A model generated the notes under the pieces. That model was not told the DNA's origin. It was given only the letters and a program-made list of their open reading frames with translations, and did no database searches. DNA of 64,000 nucleotides from Calothrix sp. NIES-2098 (GTDB taxonomy: Bacteria > Cyanobacteriota > Cyanobacteriia > Cyanobacteriales > Nostocaceae), in assembly GCA_002368175.1 (NCBI GenBank), contig AP018172.1, forward strand, positions 2,106,001-2,170,000. Direction: 5' to 3'. A program made the position numbers and the translations under genes. Each line of letters starts with the position of its first letter. Positions within the stretch are counted from its first letter, which is position 1. Shown here piece by piece: positions 1-7,415 of this stretch.

Positions 1-440
1 CACAAGATACAGCAAAAGGCACTCAATTAGCAGAATTTACCTGGAACCACACCACCTTACACGCCCGGACTGTAGATAATTCAATTACCTATTTGCAAAG
101 TATTTTTCCGACCGATTCGAGTTTGCAATTAGTGGAACATATGTATCATCACTTTGGTGATGAAATCATGATGCATTTAGAATTTTTTCGGGTAAGAGGT
201 GCAGTTATTCCTGGTGCTTTACAACTCGTGCGTTACACCACAGAAGAACGCCTCAACGAGATTATCCGCTATCACGAAGCCCAAGGAGTAGCGATCGCCA
301 ATCCGCATACATACATTATTGAAGATGGCGGTAGGAAAGTAATTGACCCAGAGCAGTTAAAATTTAAAGAAATGGTTGACCCCTATGGGTTAATGAATCC
401 TGGTAAAAGCAAAGTCCTAGAATTCAAAGTCCAACATTAA
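1..440 (+). CDS. FAD-binding oxidoreductase, C-terminal fragment
   Basis: The reading frame is open from base 3 at the window edge, so this is only the C-terminal ~145 residues; the first in-frame start visible (TTG at 93) is internal. The tail with HLEFFRVRGAVIPGALQLVRY and the closing DPYGLMNPGKS motif is what the C-terminal cap of GlcD-like FAD-linked oxidases shows, the last motif being the usual end of the substrate/flavin domain. The substrate cannot be told because the FAD-binding PP-loop half lies outside. A strong hairpin follows the stop, so it ends a transcript. Confidence 0.7.
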   Translation, partial: QDTAKGTQLAEFTWNHTTLHARTVDNSITYLQSIFPTDSSLQLVEHMYHHFGDEIMMHLEFFRVRGAVIPGALQLVRYTTEERLNEIIRYHEAQGVAIANPHTYIIEDGGRKVIDPEQLKFKEMVDPYGLMNPGKSKVLEFKVQH

Positions 441-449
441 CAGTAATCA

Positions 450-480
450 GGGAAATCTTTACTGCCCGTAAAGATTTCCC
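450..480 (+). terminator. Perfect 13-bp stem-loop after the oxidase
   Basis: GGGAAATCTTTAC and its exact reverse complement are separated by a 5-nt loop (TGCCC), 9 bp after the oxidase stop. No long T tract follows (TTACC), so it is a transcript-end hairpin rather than a textbook intrinsic terminator. Confidence 0.6.
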
Positions 481-585
481 TTACCAGCAAAAGTTGTATT
501 GCACTCAAGTGTAAACCGCTATAAACTTTGTAGTCTGATTACTCAACCGTAGAGATAATCAAAAGTTCCAAATCACCAATTGCCC

Positions 586-1632
586 ATGATTGAAATTGAC
601 GGTTCCTACGGAGAAGGAGGTGGACAAGTTCTTCGTACCTCCTTGAGTTTAGCCGCTATTACTGGCGAAGCTATCACCATTGCAGGTATTCGTGCCAAAC
701 GTAAAAGACCGGGACTAGCAGCACAACACCTCACAGCCGTTCGCGCTGCGGCCAAAATCTGTCATGCGCAGATGCGGGGTGATGCTTTAGGTTCAATGAA
801 GTTGGAATTTATTCCTGGTAGTGCTGTACAGCCAGGACAATATACTTTTGATGTCACAGAAGCACAGCAAGGCGGTTCGGCGGGGGCGATGACTTTGGTT
901 TTGCAGACTGTGCTTTTACCTCTAGCTTTGGCTGCTGCTGATTCCCAAGTGATTTTAAAAGGCGGCACTCACGTTCCTTTTAGTCCGACAATGACATACA
1001 TTGAGCAAGTTTATCTACCGATGCTGCGTCGTATGGGAGTCAAAGCCTCAGCAAAGCTACGTGCTTGGGGATGGTATCCCCAAGGTGGGGGGGAGATGCA
1101 GATCAAAGTCGGTGGTAATGGCACAATCAATGGCATCACTTTACTAGAACGTGGTAACTTACACCAAGTGCGGGGATTAGCGGTGGTAACAGAATTAGCT
1201 TCCCACATTGCTCAACGCATGGCGAATCGTGCCGAGAATTTATTGCGTCAAGCTGGCTTAAAAACTGCTATTGAGGCGCTGCGAGAAAAAGGTGTTGCAC
1301 CAGGGGCGGGTGTGTTTTTAACTGCTGAGTATAAAAATAGTCTCACGGGATTTGGTGGATTTGGACGTTTGCGCTTACCAGCAGAGAAAGTTGCAGATAT
1401 TGCTTGTCGCCAACTCTTACAATTTCATCAAACAGGTGCGCCAGTAGACGAACATTTGGCAGATCAATTATTGTTACCCGCAACTTTAGCATCTCAGGCC
1501 AGTCAGTATCGCGCATCTGAGATTAGCAGTCATTTAACAACAAATGCGGCGATTATTGAACGGTTTGGACTCGCGCGGGTGACAGTGGATGAAGCAGAGA
1601 AAATAGTTGCGATCGCACCTGCTGTCAGATAA
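586..1632 (+). CDS. rtcA: RNA 3'-terminal phosphate cyclase
   Basis: RtcA turns RNA 3'-phosphates into 2',3'-cyclic phosphates using ATP through a covalent AMP-histidine intermediate, in RNA repair. The N terminus reads IEIDGSYGEGGGQVLRTSL, the family hallmark; GGTHVPFSPT lies around residues 126-135 and EHLADQLLLP, which holds the nucleophilic histidine, around residue 290. Length ~348 aa is normal for the family. The ATG at 586 is chosen over the TTG at 580 because the conserved N terminus starts there. No RtcB is next to it, so it stands alone here. Confidence 0.95.
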   Translation: MIEIDGSYGEGGGQVLRTSLSLAAITGEAITIAGIRAKRKRPGLAAQHLTAVRAAAKICHAQMRGDALGSMKLEFIPGSAVQPGQYTFDVTEAQQGGSAGAMTLVLQTVLLPLALAAADSQVILKGGTHVPFSPTMTYIEQVYLPMLRRMGVKASAKLRAWGWYPQGGGEMQIKVGGNGTINGITLLERGNLHQVRGLAVVTELASHIAQRMANRAENLLRQAGLKTAIEALREKGVAPGAGVFLTAEYKNSLTGFGGFGRLRLPAEKVADIACRQLLQFHQTGAPVDEHLADQLLLPATLASQASQYRASEISSHLTTNAAIIERFGLARVTVDEAEKIVAIAPAVR

Positions 1633-1997
1633 TTTAAAAACTAAACCAGTTTGACTTCTCAAAGGGAATATATTTTTGATTTAGCCAGGACTTTACAGAT
1701 CCTGATGAGTGCATTTGTCCATAATTAGAGAGTACTTTCAAGCTAGCAAAAATCATATAATTAACATCCTCAGAATCTATCCATAATTATTGAATTGACA
1801 GAATGATAAGTTCACGAATCATCTTCTGTACAATAGATATACCGCAGCTATTTAAAAGGGCAATCAGGAGCGAACAAGTTTTAACTAACCTATAAATTGA
1901 TGAATTTGGTTATGTTTATTACCTACGCAGGATGAATATTTAAGTTGAACTTGTTCTGATTCTAAAAATAGAGAACTTTATTAACAAGAGAAAGCTT
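1633..1997. other. Intergenic stretch, nothing recognised
   Basis: AT-rich DNA between rtcA and the beta-propeller gene. I see no ORF, no long inverted repeat and no tandem repeat. The promoter of the following gene must lie here, but I could not single out a convincing -35/-10 pair. Confidence 0.5.
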
Positions 1998-2951
1998 ATG
2001 TCTCAAGTTCTTATCGGTACAGAAAAAGGGCTTTTTCAGCTAGCCAGCAATAACCAGGTGATTCGCGATGAATCAGCACCGCCGACAATCAAATTTTTGG
2101 CGACTAGTCACGGTCAAGTTTATGCGTTGACTTTAGATGATGTACTTTGGTCGAAAAAAGAAAATGAAGCTTGGGAAATAGTTAACTCAAAACCAGTAAC
2201 AGAAGAAGTATGGTCTTTTGCAGCTGATTCTCACGTTCTGGAGCGAGTTTATATAGGCGTGTCTCCAGCACTGCTATATCAAAGTAATGATGGTGGTAAA
2301 AATTGGAAACCTTGCGACTCTATCCGCCAGATTCCAGGTTATGAAACATGGACTTTTCCGCCACCTCCACATATTCCTCACGTTCGTTCTATAGCTTCAG
2401 CACCCAAAGCTGAAAATGGTATTTATATTGGAGTTGAAGAAGGCGGAATTTTTCGGAGTGACGACCAGGGTCAAACTTGGGAAAGCCTCAATGAAGGACT
2501 TTATTGGGATGTGCATACAGTCGTCCCAGCTAACGATGGCTTGCGGTTGTATGCAACGACTGGAAATGGTTTTTATCGCAGTGATGATGGCGGTCATCAC
2601 TGGCGACATATCAAAGACGGACTAGAACGCAGTTACACAGTACCTTGTATTGCATCTTTGCAACAACCAAACCTATTATTTACTGCTGCGGCTGCTGGCC
2701 CACCACCAACTTGGGGACGGGGAACAAATGCGGCACTTTATCGTAGCTTAGATGGTGGCGAACACTGGCAAAAACTAGAACAGGGACTTCCATCAAAGTT
2801 CGATGCGATGATTCGAGCTTTAATTGTAGATCCAGAAGATAGAATTTTTGCGGCTGCTGGCGATGAGCTTTATATGAGTCAGGATTTAGGTGAAAGCTGG
2901 CAATTGTTAGGCAAAGATTTGTCTAATATTCGCGCATTAGCAGTGGTGTAA
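1998..2951 (+). CDS. Beta-propeller protein with five Asp-boxes (sialidase/Ycf48-like fold)
   Basis: A 317-aa protein without signal peptide. Five Asp-box motifs (S-x-D-x-G-x-x-W) can be read: SNDGGKNW, SDDQGQTW, SDDGGHHW, SLDGGEHW and SQDLGESW, spaced 40-60 residues apart. Each marks a turn between strands of a BNR/VPS10-type beta-propeller blade. The family includes exo-sialidases, but the sialidase arginine triad is not visible, so an enzymatic role is not claimed; Ycf48-like assembly factors have the same fold. It starts with MSQVLIGTEKGLFQL, the first blade. Monocistronic, with AT-rich flanks. Confidence 0.75.
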   Translation: MSQVLIGTEKGLFQLASNNQVIRDESAPPTIKFLATSHGQVYALTLDDVLWSKKENEAWEIVNSKPVTEEVWSFAADSHVLERVYIGVSPALLYQSNDGGKNWKPCDSIRQIPGYETWTFPPPPHIPHVRSIASAPKAENGIYIGVEEGGIFRSDDQGQTWESLNEGLYWDVHTVVPANDGLRLYATTGNGFYRSDDGGHHWRHIKDGLERSYTVPCIASLQQPNLLFTAAAAGPPPTWGRGTNAALYRSLDGGEHWQKLEQGLPSKFDAMIRALIVDPEDRIFAAAGDELYMSQDLGESWQLLGKDLSNIRALAVV

Positions 2952-2993
2952 GCTGATTTTAATTAATTAAAATCAAGGCTTTCGCTTAATATT

Positions 2994-3045
2994 AATGGAG
3001 ACTAAACGTGGTTACTAATTAGTTCATTACCCGCAAGTCTCCATT
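2994..3045 (+). terminator. Stem-loop after the propeller gene
   Basis: AATGGAGACT pairs exactly with AGTCTCCATT across a 32-nt loop, 43 bp past the stop. It also sits directly left of the insertion sequence, so it may be host sequence that predates the insertion. Confidence 0.4.
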
Positions 3046-3096
3046 TAATTAGGACTTACGCAATTGGCACAAATAGCAGGCAGGGCAAAGCCCTGA

Positions 3097-4234
3097 TACC
3101 AATTCACGAAAAATTTGATTCAAATAAAGCATCAAGAATAAAGTCCCAACCTGTAATAGAAGCAATGGTTGATGTGTTTAATTTCTCCAAACGCTTCCAG
3201 ATAAATTGTCTTAATTCATCCAACGCTCCAAAACTTTCCCACGCCAAATATCTTTTAACTTCCTCCCACAATCGCTCAATTGGATTAACTTGCGGTGTAT
3301 GTGGGGGTTGAAATAACAAAATTATATTTTCTGGTATCTGAAGATGTTGACTAAAATGAAAAGCACCATTGTCTAACTGAATAATATGTATATCTTGGGC
3401 ATAATTAGCCGAGAATTTTTCTAGAAAAATCTGAAAACAAGCTGCATTTAAATGAGAGAATTCCCAAATAAAATTCTCACCAGTTAATGGTTCTACCAAT
3501 CCATATAAATAAAAATTTTCTCGCTTCCATTGCATGATGCCAATAGGCTTAGTACCTTTTGTAGTAATTAATCTTCCTGCTTCTGTTTTCAGTCCTACGC
3601 GGCTTTCATCCTCACACCAATACCTAATTTTTCTTTGTCTATCTATTGGTGATATGACATATTTCTGAATTACGTCTAGGTATTGTGGGAGTTTTTTTTA
3701 AACTCTTCTTCCGCTTCTGGTTGGTGTTTAATGCCTACTGCACGCGGCACCTTTAGCTTCGCTTTCATTTGATAACGCACTGTATCATGTACTACTTTGT
3801 ATGAAGCTTCTACACCCTCTACCGCTTTTAACCATGTTCGGATTTCTTCATAACTTTTAAATCCCTGGGGGTCTTCCAGTTCCTTTGAAAGCTGCTCTCG
3901 AACATCTGTGTTAATAATTGGTGGTCGTCCTGAACCTTTTTTTCTTGATACGAGACTAGTGATTCCTGACTCTGCATAAACTTTTAACCACCTTTGTACC
4001 GTCGCGCTTCCTCTGCCCAATACCACTGCTAAATCTTGTATTGTCTTTACCTGCTTTATCTTCAGTAAATACAACGCTTGAATCCGTTCTTTACCTAATG
4101 CTGTTTTTTGTTTTCTTAGCAGCTCATGTAATTCCTCGGCTGACTCCTTTATTTTTACTTTGGTGACTCCTGCCATAAACTTCTGCTCATATTTCTTCCT
4201 TAATTATCTTTATCATTTTTTTAGTGAAATGGTA
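3097..4234 (-). mobile_element. IS630 (Tc1/mariner-like) insertion sequence nested in the other IS
   Basis: The ends read TACCAATTCACGAAAAA on the left and the reverse complement of TACCATTTCACTAAAAAA on the right, imperfect inverted repeats with a TA dinucleotide at each edge (3097-3098 and 4233-4234). IS630 elements insert at TA and duplicate it. The interior holds one transposase split over two frames. The point of insertion is between the stop of the other transposase and its left inverted repeat, so this insertion is the younger event. Confidence 0.85.
3104..4176 (-). CDS. IS630 family transposase, made by -1 frameshift from two frames
   Basis: The first frame (4176 down to 3676) carries a helix-turn-helix DNA-binding region (QDLAVVLGRGSATVQRWLK) and a second one ending EEEFKK. 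The second frame (about 3690 down to 3104) carries the catalytic part: WCEDESRVGLKT (first Asp), IIQLDNGAFH (second Asp) and NPIERLWEE (Glu), a full DDE triad. The join is a run of eight A on the coding strand (3692-3699 as T on +). Slipping back one base on AAA-AAA moves smoothly from ...FKK into LPQYLDVIQK. The catalytic frame has no stop from the run onward, so the gene looks functional, not broken; total length is about 355 residues. Confidence 0.85.
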
Positions 4235-4253
4235 TGACACGCGACAATATAAA

Positions 4254-5267
4254 TCAAACCAAGCACATAAAAATACTTGGGCGCTTCAGTTGCTGAATTA
4301 AATAATTAGAAAGCAAGTTATGCTTGATTTGATAGATAGTTTTGCCAGTTCTATAGGCTAAATTCTTTAACCTAACCCAAACCAACATTGCACAAGCAAT
4401 ATGATTTCTTTGGAGTCTAGCTTTCCGACACTGGCAAGATTCAATGCCAGTTAGTTGTTTAATTTCCCTGTGAAACTCCTCTATTTTCCAACGAATTTTA
4501 CACACCTGTTGTACAACATCCGTGGAACTTTGAGATAAATCGTTAGTGGCGACATAATCCGTTCTGTTGGTAGAAACAGTAACCCGGAATAGTTTCACTT
4601 TTTTATTAGCTGGGAATCCTTTAATTTTTATGATTTTACCACAGTCTAATTCTTCTTGGTTCCATTCTAATAATTCAATCCGTTTATATTTTTCTTGACC
4701 AAATGTATCATCAACTAAACGATTATTTTTTAAAGGGCAATAATAAATTTTGTCTAAGCTATCAATATATAGCATTAAACTGTGTACCGCATACCATGTA
4801 TCCATCAAAACAGTATCAAATGGTAAAAGCTTATGATACACAAGGTTTTGGAGCATATCTTTCACATGGTCTATCTTGGTTTTCCCATCGACATCAGGAT
4901 TAAAAATTCGATAATCTATGACCCAAAATCTTTGAAGTGTAGGGTTGACATACACGCAGCTAACTACACCAATGCCTTTCAGGACACCATGCTCATTACC
5001 ACTATATTGTCTTCTGACTATTTCTATTTCTTCAGAATACTTTTTATCTAAAACGCTATCATCAAATATGATGTAACCATTTTCATCAGACTCAACGACC
5101 TCTTTCACGTTATCCCATAGTAAACGAGGTGTTAATTTTTCGGTTTTCAAATAATAGTTAATTGCGTCATGACTAATACTCTCTAAATGCTCTGCCAAAT
5201 TGGTAATTGTATAATTAATTTGACTACTTAATAAATATTGGCAGTAATTAAGCTTAGTAAATCTCAT
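4254..5267 (-). CDS. DDE transposase of the IS4/IS701-like element
   Basis: Intact 337-aa transposase that cuts and joins DNA at the element ends. Readable landmarks are YIIFDDSVLDK (first catalytic Asp), DTVLMDTWYA (second) and RWKIEEFHREIKQL (the Y-(2)-R-(3)-E-(6)-K-type region with the catalytic Glu). The N terminus MRFTKLNYCQYLLSSQINYT is typical of a family with many copies in filamentous cyanobacteria. I place it near IS701 within the IS4 superfamily, without certainty about the subgroup. Its stop codon lies 20 bp from the nested IS630 end. Confidence 0.85.
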   Translation of the reverse strand: MRFTKLNYCQYLLSSQINYTITNLAEHLESISHDAINYYLKTEKLTPRLLWDNVKEVVESDENGYIIFDDSVLDKKYSEEIEIVRRQYSGNEHGVLKGIGVVSCVYVNPTLQRFWVIDYRIFNPDVDGKTKIDHVKDMLQNLVYHKLLPFDTVLMDTWYAVHSLMLYIDSLDKIYYCPLKNNRLVDDTFGQEKYKRIELLEWNQEELDCGKIIKIKGFPANKKVKLFRVTVSTNRTDYVATNDLSQSSTDVVQQVCKIRWKIEEFHREIKQLTGIESCQCRKARLQRNHIACAMLVWVRLKNLAYRTGKTIYQIKHNLLSNYLIQQLKRPSIFMCLV

Positions 5268-5445
5268 TACCCTTAGCGAAATTTATCTAATATAACCTCT
5301 ACCTATTTTCTCACGAATATTTCGATAGTACTTCCAAGACAGCGACTTCTATTACGAAGGCAAAGCTTTCAAAATCAGATTTAATTAATACCTATGTACT
5401 ATGAACTAACGATCGCATTGTGCCAGTTGCGTAAGTCCTGTTAAT

Positions 5446-5709
5446 TTATCTGTATTTAATTTTCAGCACCAAAATCATCCCAGCAAACACAAAGGTGACA
5501 ATGTTGGCGGCAATAATAGGAATATCGCGAACATAAGCGCCATACACCAACCATAAAATAATCCCTATACACAGAACAATCAGCATACTCCAAGACAAAT
5601 CTTCGGCTGATTTTGACTTCCAAGTTTTGATGAGTTGGGGTAAATAAGCAATGGTTGTAAGTACTCCTGCTGTTAACCCTAAAATGGTGATGAGATTAGA
5701 TTCCTCCAT
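5446..5709 (-). CDS. SemiSWEET-type PQ-loop sugar transporter
   Basis: An 87-aa protein with three predicted membrane helices (about residues 7-26, 38-57 and 62-83). AYLPQLIKTWKSKSAEDLS holds the PQ motif at residues 24-25 in helix 1. SemiSWEETs are half-size SWEETs that work as dimers to let mono- or disaccharides cross the membrane by facilitated diffusion. The stop lies only a few bases from the right end of the insertion sequence, so the IS landed right behind the gene and left the protein complete. Confidence 0.85.
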   Translation of the reverse strand: MEESNLITILGLTAGVLTTIAYLPQLIKTWKSKSAEDLSWSMLIVLCIGIILWLVYGAYVRDIPIIAANIVTFVFAGMILVLKIKYR

Positions 5710-5858
5710 TTGAGTTTGCTACCTCTATGCAGTGAAATGGCCAAGTACAAGCTTTTGAACGTTGACCATACACTACCATATTTAACCGAGTAGACTTATC
5801 AGCCTTAATTGGTATTACTACAGTTTGTTTGTGGGCGCGATCGCTCCGGTTTTCCCTG

Positions 5859-6149
5859 CTACTCTGTTTCTAGGGGAATCAGACTGGCGCTTTTGGCTGC
5901 ACTATCCCAAACTATCCAGCTACAAGAATTGTCTACGTCATCTGGATTAGTTGTGACTTTAAAATACAGCTTTTTGCCGTTCTTTGGTTCAATGGCGAAA
6001 TCGGCATTTTGAGCATAAACTACTTTAAAGCCTCTATCTCTTAGGCAATACATCGCCCAATTTTTCAATGATTGCTTGTATGGTTCGTGAGGAATTGACG
6101 GTTTTGTAATCGCGTCTTCGATGACTTTAAATATCTGCATTGATATCAT
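5859..6149 (-). CDS. Hypothetical protein, ~96 aa
   Basis: I do not recognise a family. The reading MQIFKVIEDAITKPSIPHEP is followed by a mixed alpha/beta stretch with FKVVYAQNADFAIEPKNGKKLYFKV. The DFAIE-x(6)-LYFKV pattern loosely recalls a nuclease-fold D-x(n)-ExK core, but that is only a resemblance. The frame opens upstream to a TTG at 6188; ATG at 6149 or 6140 is preferred. It precedes the SemiSWEET gene on the same strand. Confidence 0.55.
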   Translation of the reverse strand: MISMQIFKVIEDAITKPSIPHEPYKQSLKNWAMYCLRDRGFKVVYAQNADFAIEPKNGKKLYFKVTTNPDDVDNSCSWIVWDSAAKSASLIPLETE

Positions 6150-6205
6150 GTTTCTGGAAATGGTCGTAGTTAAAAACTGTGTAATCAAGACTCAAGCCAT
6201 GATTA

Positions 6206-6664
6206 CTAAACGGGATCGCAACGAATCTCAATCATAAAACCATCAGGATCGTAGAAGTAGACACCTCTACCAGTAGGACGGCTGACTGGGCCATGAGCGA
6301 TCGCTATTTGATTGTCTCTGATTACTGCCACTGCGCGATCGAAGAATTGCGGATCGATGTCAAAAGCTAGGTGATATGCTCTGGTGAAAGTCTTCTCTGG
6401 GTCGGGATCTGGTGGTGATAATTCTGGTTCGCCAAATAAATCTAAAATTGTGCCATCAGGGGTAATGAAGTTAGCTACCTTCCCTGCGGCGACAAGTTCA
6501 ACTAAGGTTGCGGGGACTTCATCGCCTGTAAGTTCGTGCAAACCGAGAATTGTGCCATAAAAGTGTCGAGATGCTTGCATATCTTTAACGTTGAGCGCAA
6601 TGTGATGTACTTTGCGTAGAACACCTGGAGTTAAGACGCTGTTCGCACAAGAACTAGATAGCAT
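6206..6664 (-). CDS. VOC family (glyoxalase/dioxygenase-fold) protein
   Basis: A 152-aa single-module protein. VHHIALNVKDMQASRHFYGTIL is the classic first strand-helix of a vicinal-oxygen-chelate domain, with its metal-site His; HLAFDI supplies the middle His, and GRGVYFYDPDGFMIEI ends with the metal-binding Glu. These metal-dependent enzymes include glyoxalase I, extradiol dioxygenases and fosfomycin-resistance proteins; the substrate cannot be told. Divergent from the DUF4385 gene, with a short shared promoter region. Confidence 0.85.
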   Translation of the reverse strand: MLSSSCANSVLTPGVLRKVHHIALNVKDMQASRHFYGTILGLHELTGDEVPATLVELVAAGKVANFITPDGTILDLFGEPELSPPDPDPEKTFTRAYHLAFDIDPQFFDRAVAVIRDNQIAIAHGPVSRPTGRGVYFYDPDGFMIEIRCDPV

Positions 6665-6741
6665 GGCAGAATCTATTTTCCCTACAAAGATAGAAGTTTA
6701 ACTCTTTGTTTAGAGTTTATTATTCATCATAAAAACTTACC

Positions 6742-7209
6742 ATGCCTTTTGATTATTCTTTAGACTTTACAAGTATCAATTTTCGTCAACATCCTGAACT
6801 TTATCGTGTTGGTAAGGGAGAACAGGGTGTACTTTTGGTAGAACCATACAAATCAGAAATTCTTCCTTATTGGCGATTTAAAAATCCTGAGATTGCTAAA
6901 GAGTCAAGTGAAAAAATCTATGAACTTTTTCTGGCGTATTTAGAGAAGGATGATTTTGTTGGTGCGGATATGGCACGGAAGTTTTTACAAATGGGTTATA
7001 CCAGATCCCGGCGTTATGCTAATCATAAAAGCGGTAGGAAGTATAAAAAGGCTGAATTAGAATCTGATAATAAGAAAGAAATTCTGCCCTATGAAGTAGA
7101 TCCAATTAAAGCGGAATCGGCAGCAATATTTAAAGTTAAGTGGATAGAAGCAAAGACAAATGAAAAATATGTGCGGCTGTTAGCTAAACACAAACAGATG
7201 TATGGGTGA
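6742..7209 (+). CDS. DUF4385 family protein
   Basis: 155 aa, soluble and basic, with FDYSLDFTSINFRQHPELYRVGKG at its start and ADMARKFLQMGYTRSRRYANHKSGRKY in the middle. I recognise this as the DUF4385 pattern. No function is known to me. The conserved, strongly basic centre could contact nucleic acid, which is only an inference. Confidence 0.8.
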   Translation: MPFDYSLDFTSINFRQHPELYRVGKGEQGVLLVEPYKSEILPYWRFKNPEIAKESSEKIYELFLAYLEKDDFVGADMARKFLQMGYTRSRRYANHKSGRKYKKAELESDNKKEILPYEVDPIKAESAAIFKVKWIEAKTNEKYVRLLAKHKQMYG

Positions 7210-7278
7210 TATTTTCGCTTAAATATGATGGCTAGCTATTCGTAGTTTACACGCTAAATTTAGATGGGTAAGGGAACG

Positions 7279-7369
7279 AACCACGAAGGACACAAAGGAA
7301 GAGGTAAACTAACTAGAAAATTTCTTTTCTTATTTCTCTTCCTTCGCGTACTTCGCGTACTTCGTGGTT
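7279..7369. repeat. Inverted repeat with internal 9-bp tandem copies
   Basis: AACCACGAAG (7279-7288) pairs with CTTCGTGGTT (7360-7369), and AAAGGAAGAG (7295-7304) with CTCTTCCTT (7337-7345). The right arm contains CTTCGCGTA twice in tandem (7342-7359). This is the style of interspersed repeat common between genes in Nostoc-type genomes. It lies between convergent DUF4385 and topA, where a terminator is expected. Confidence 0.6.
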
Positions 7370-7415
7370 ATTTTTCAACCCCTTAAATAAATATACAGCT
7401 TGATAAATTAGTAGT

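Larger units (their letters stand above)
3051..5440 (-). mobile_element. IS4/IS701-like insertion sequence, interrupted by an IS630 element
   Basis: The left end AGGACTTACGCAATTGGCAC (3051-3070) and the right end (5420-5439) are 19/20 inverted repeats. Between them are a DDE transposase gene (4254-5267) and a complete IS630 element. TTAATT occurs on both sides just outside the ends (3045-3050 and 5441-5446), a likely target duplication; its exact length is uncertain because the two ends are offset by one base. Without the IS630 insert the element would be about 1.25 kb, a normal size for its one gene. Confidence 0.8.
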
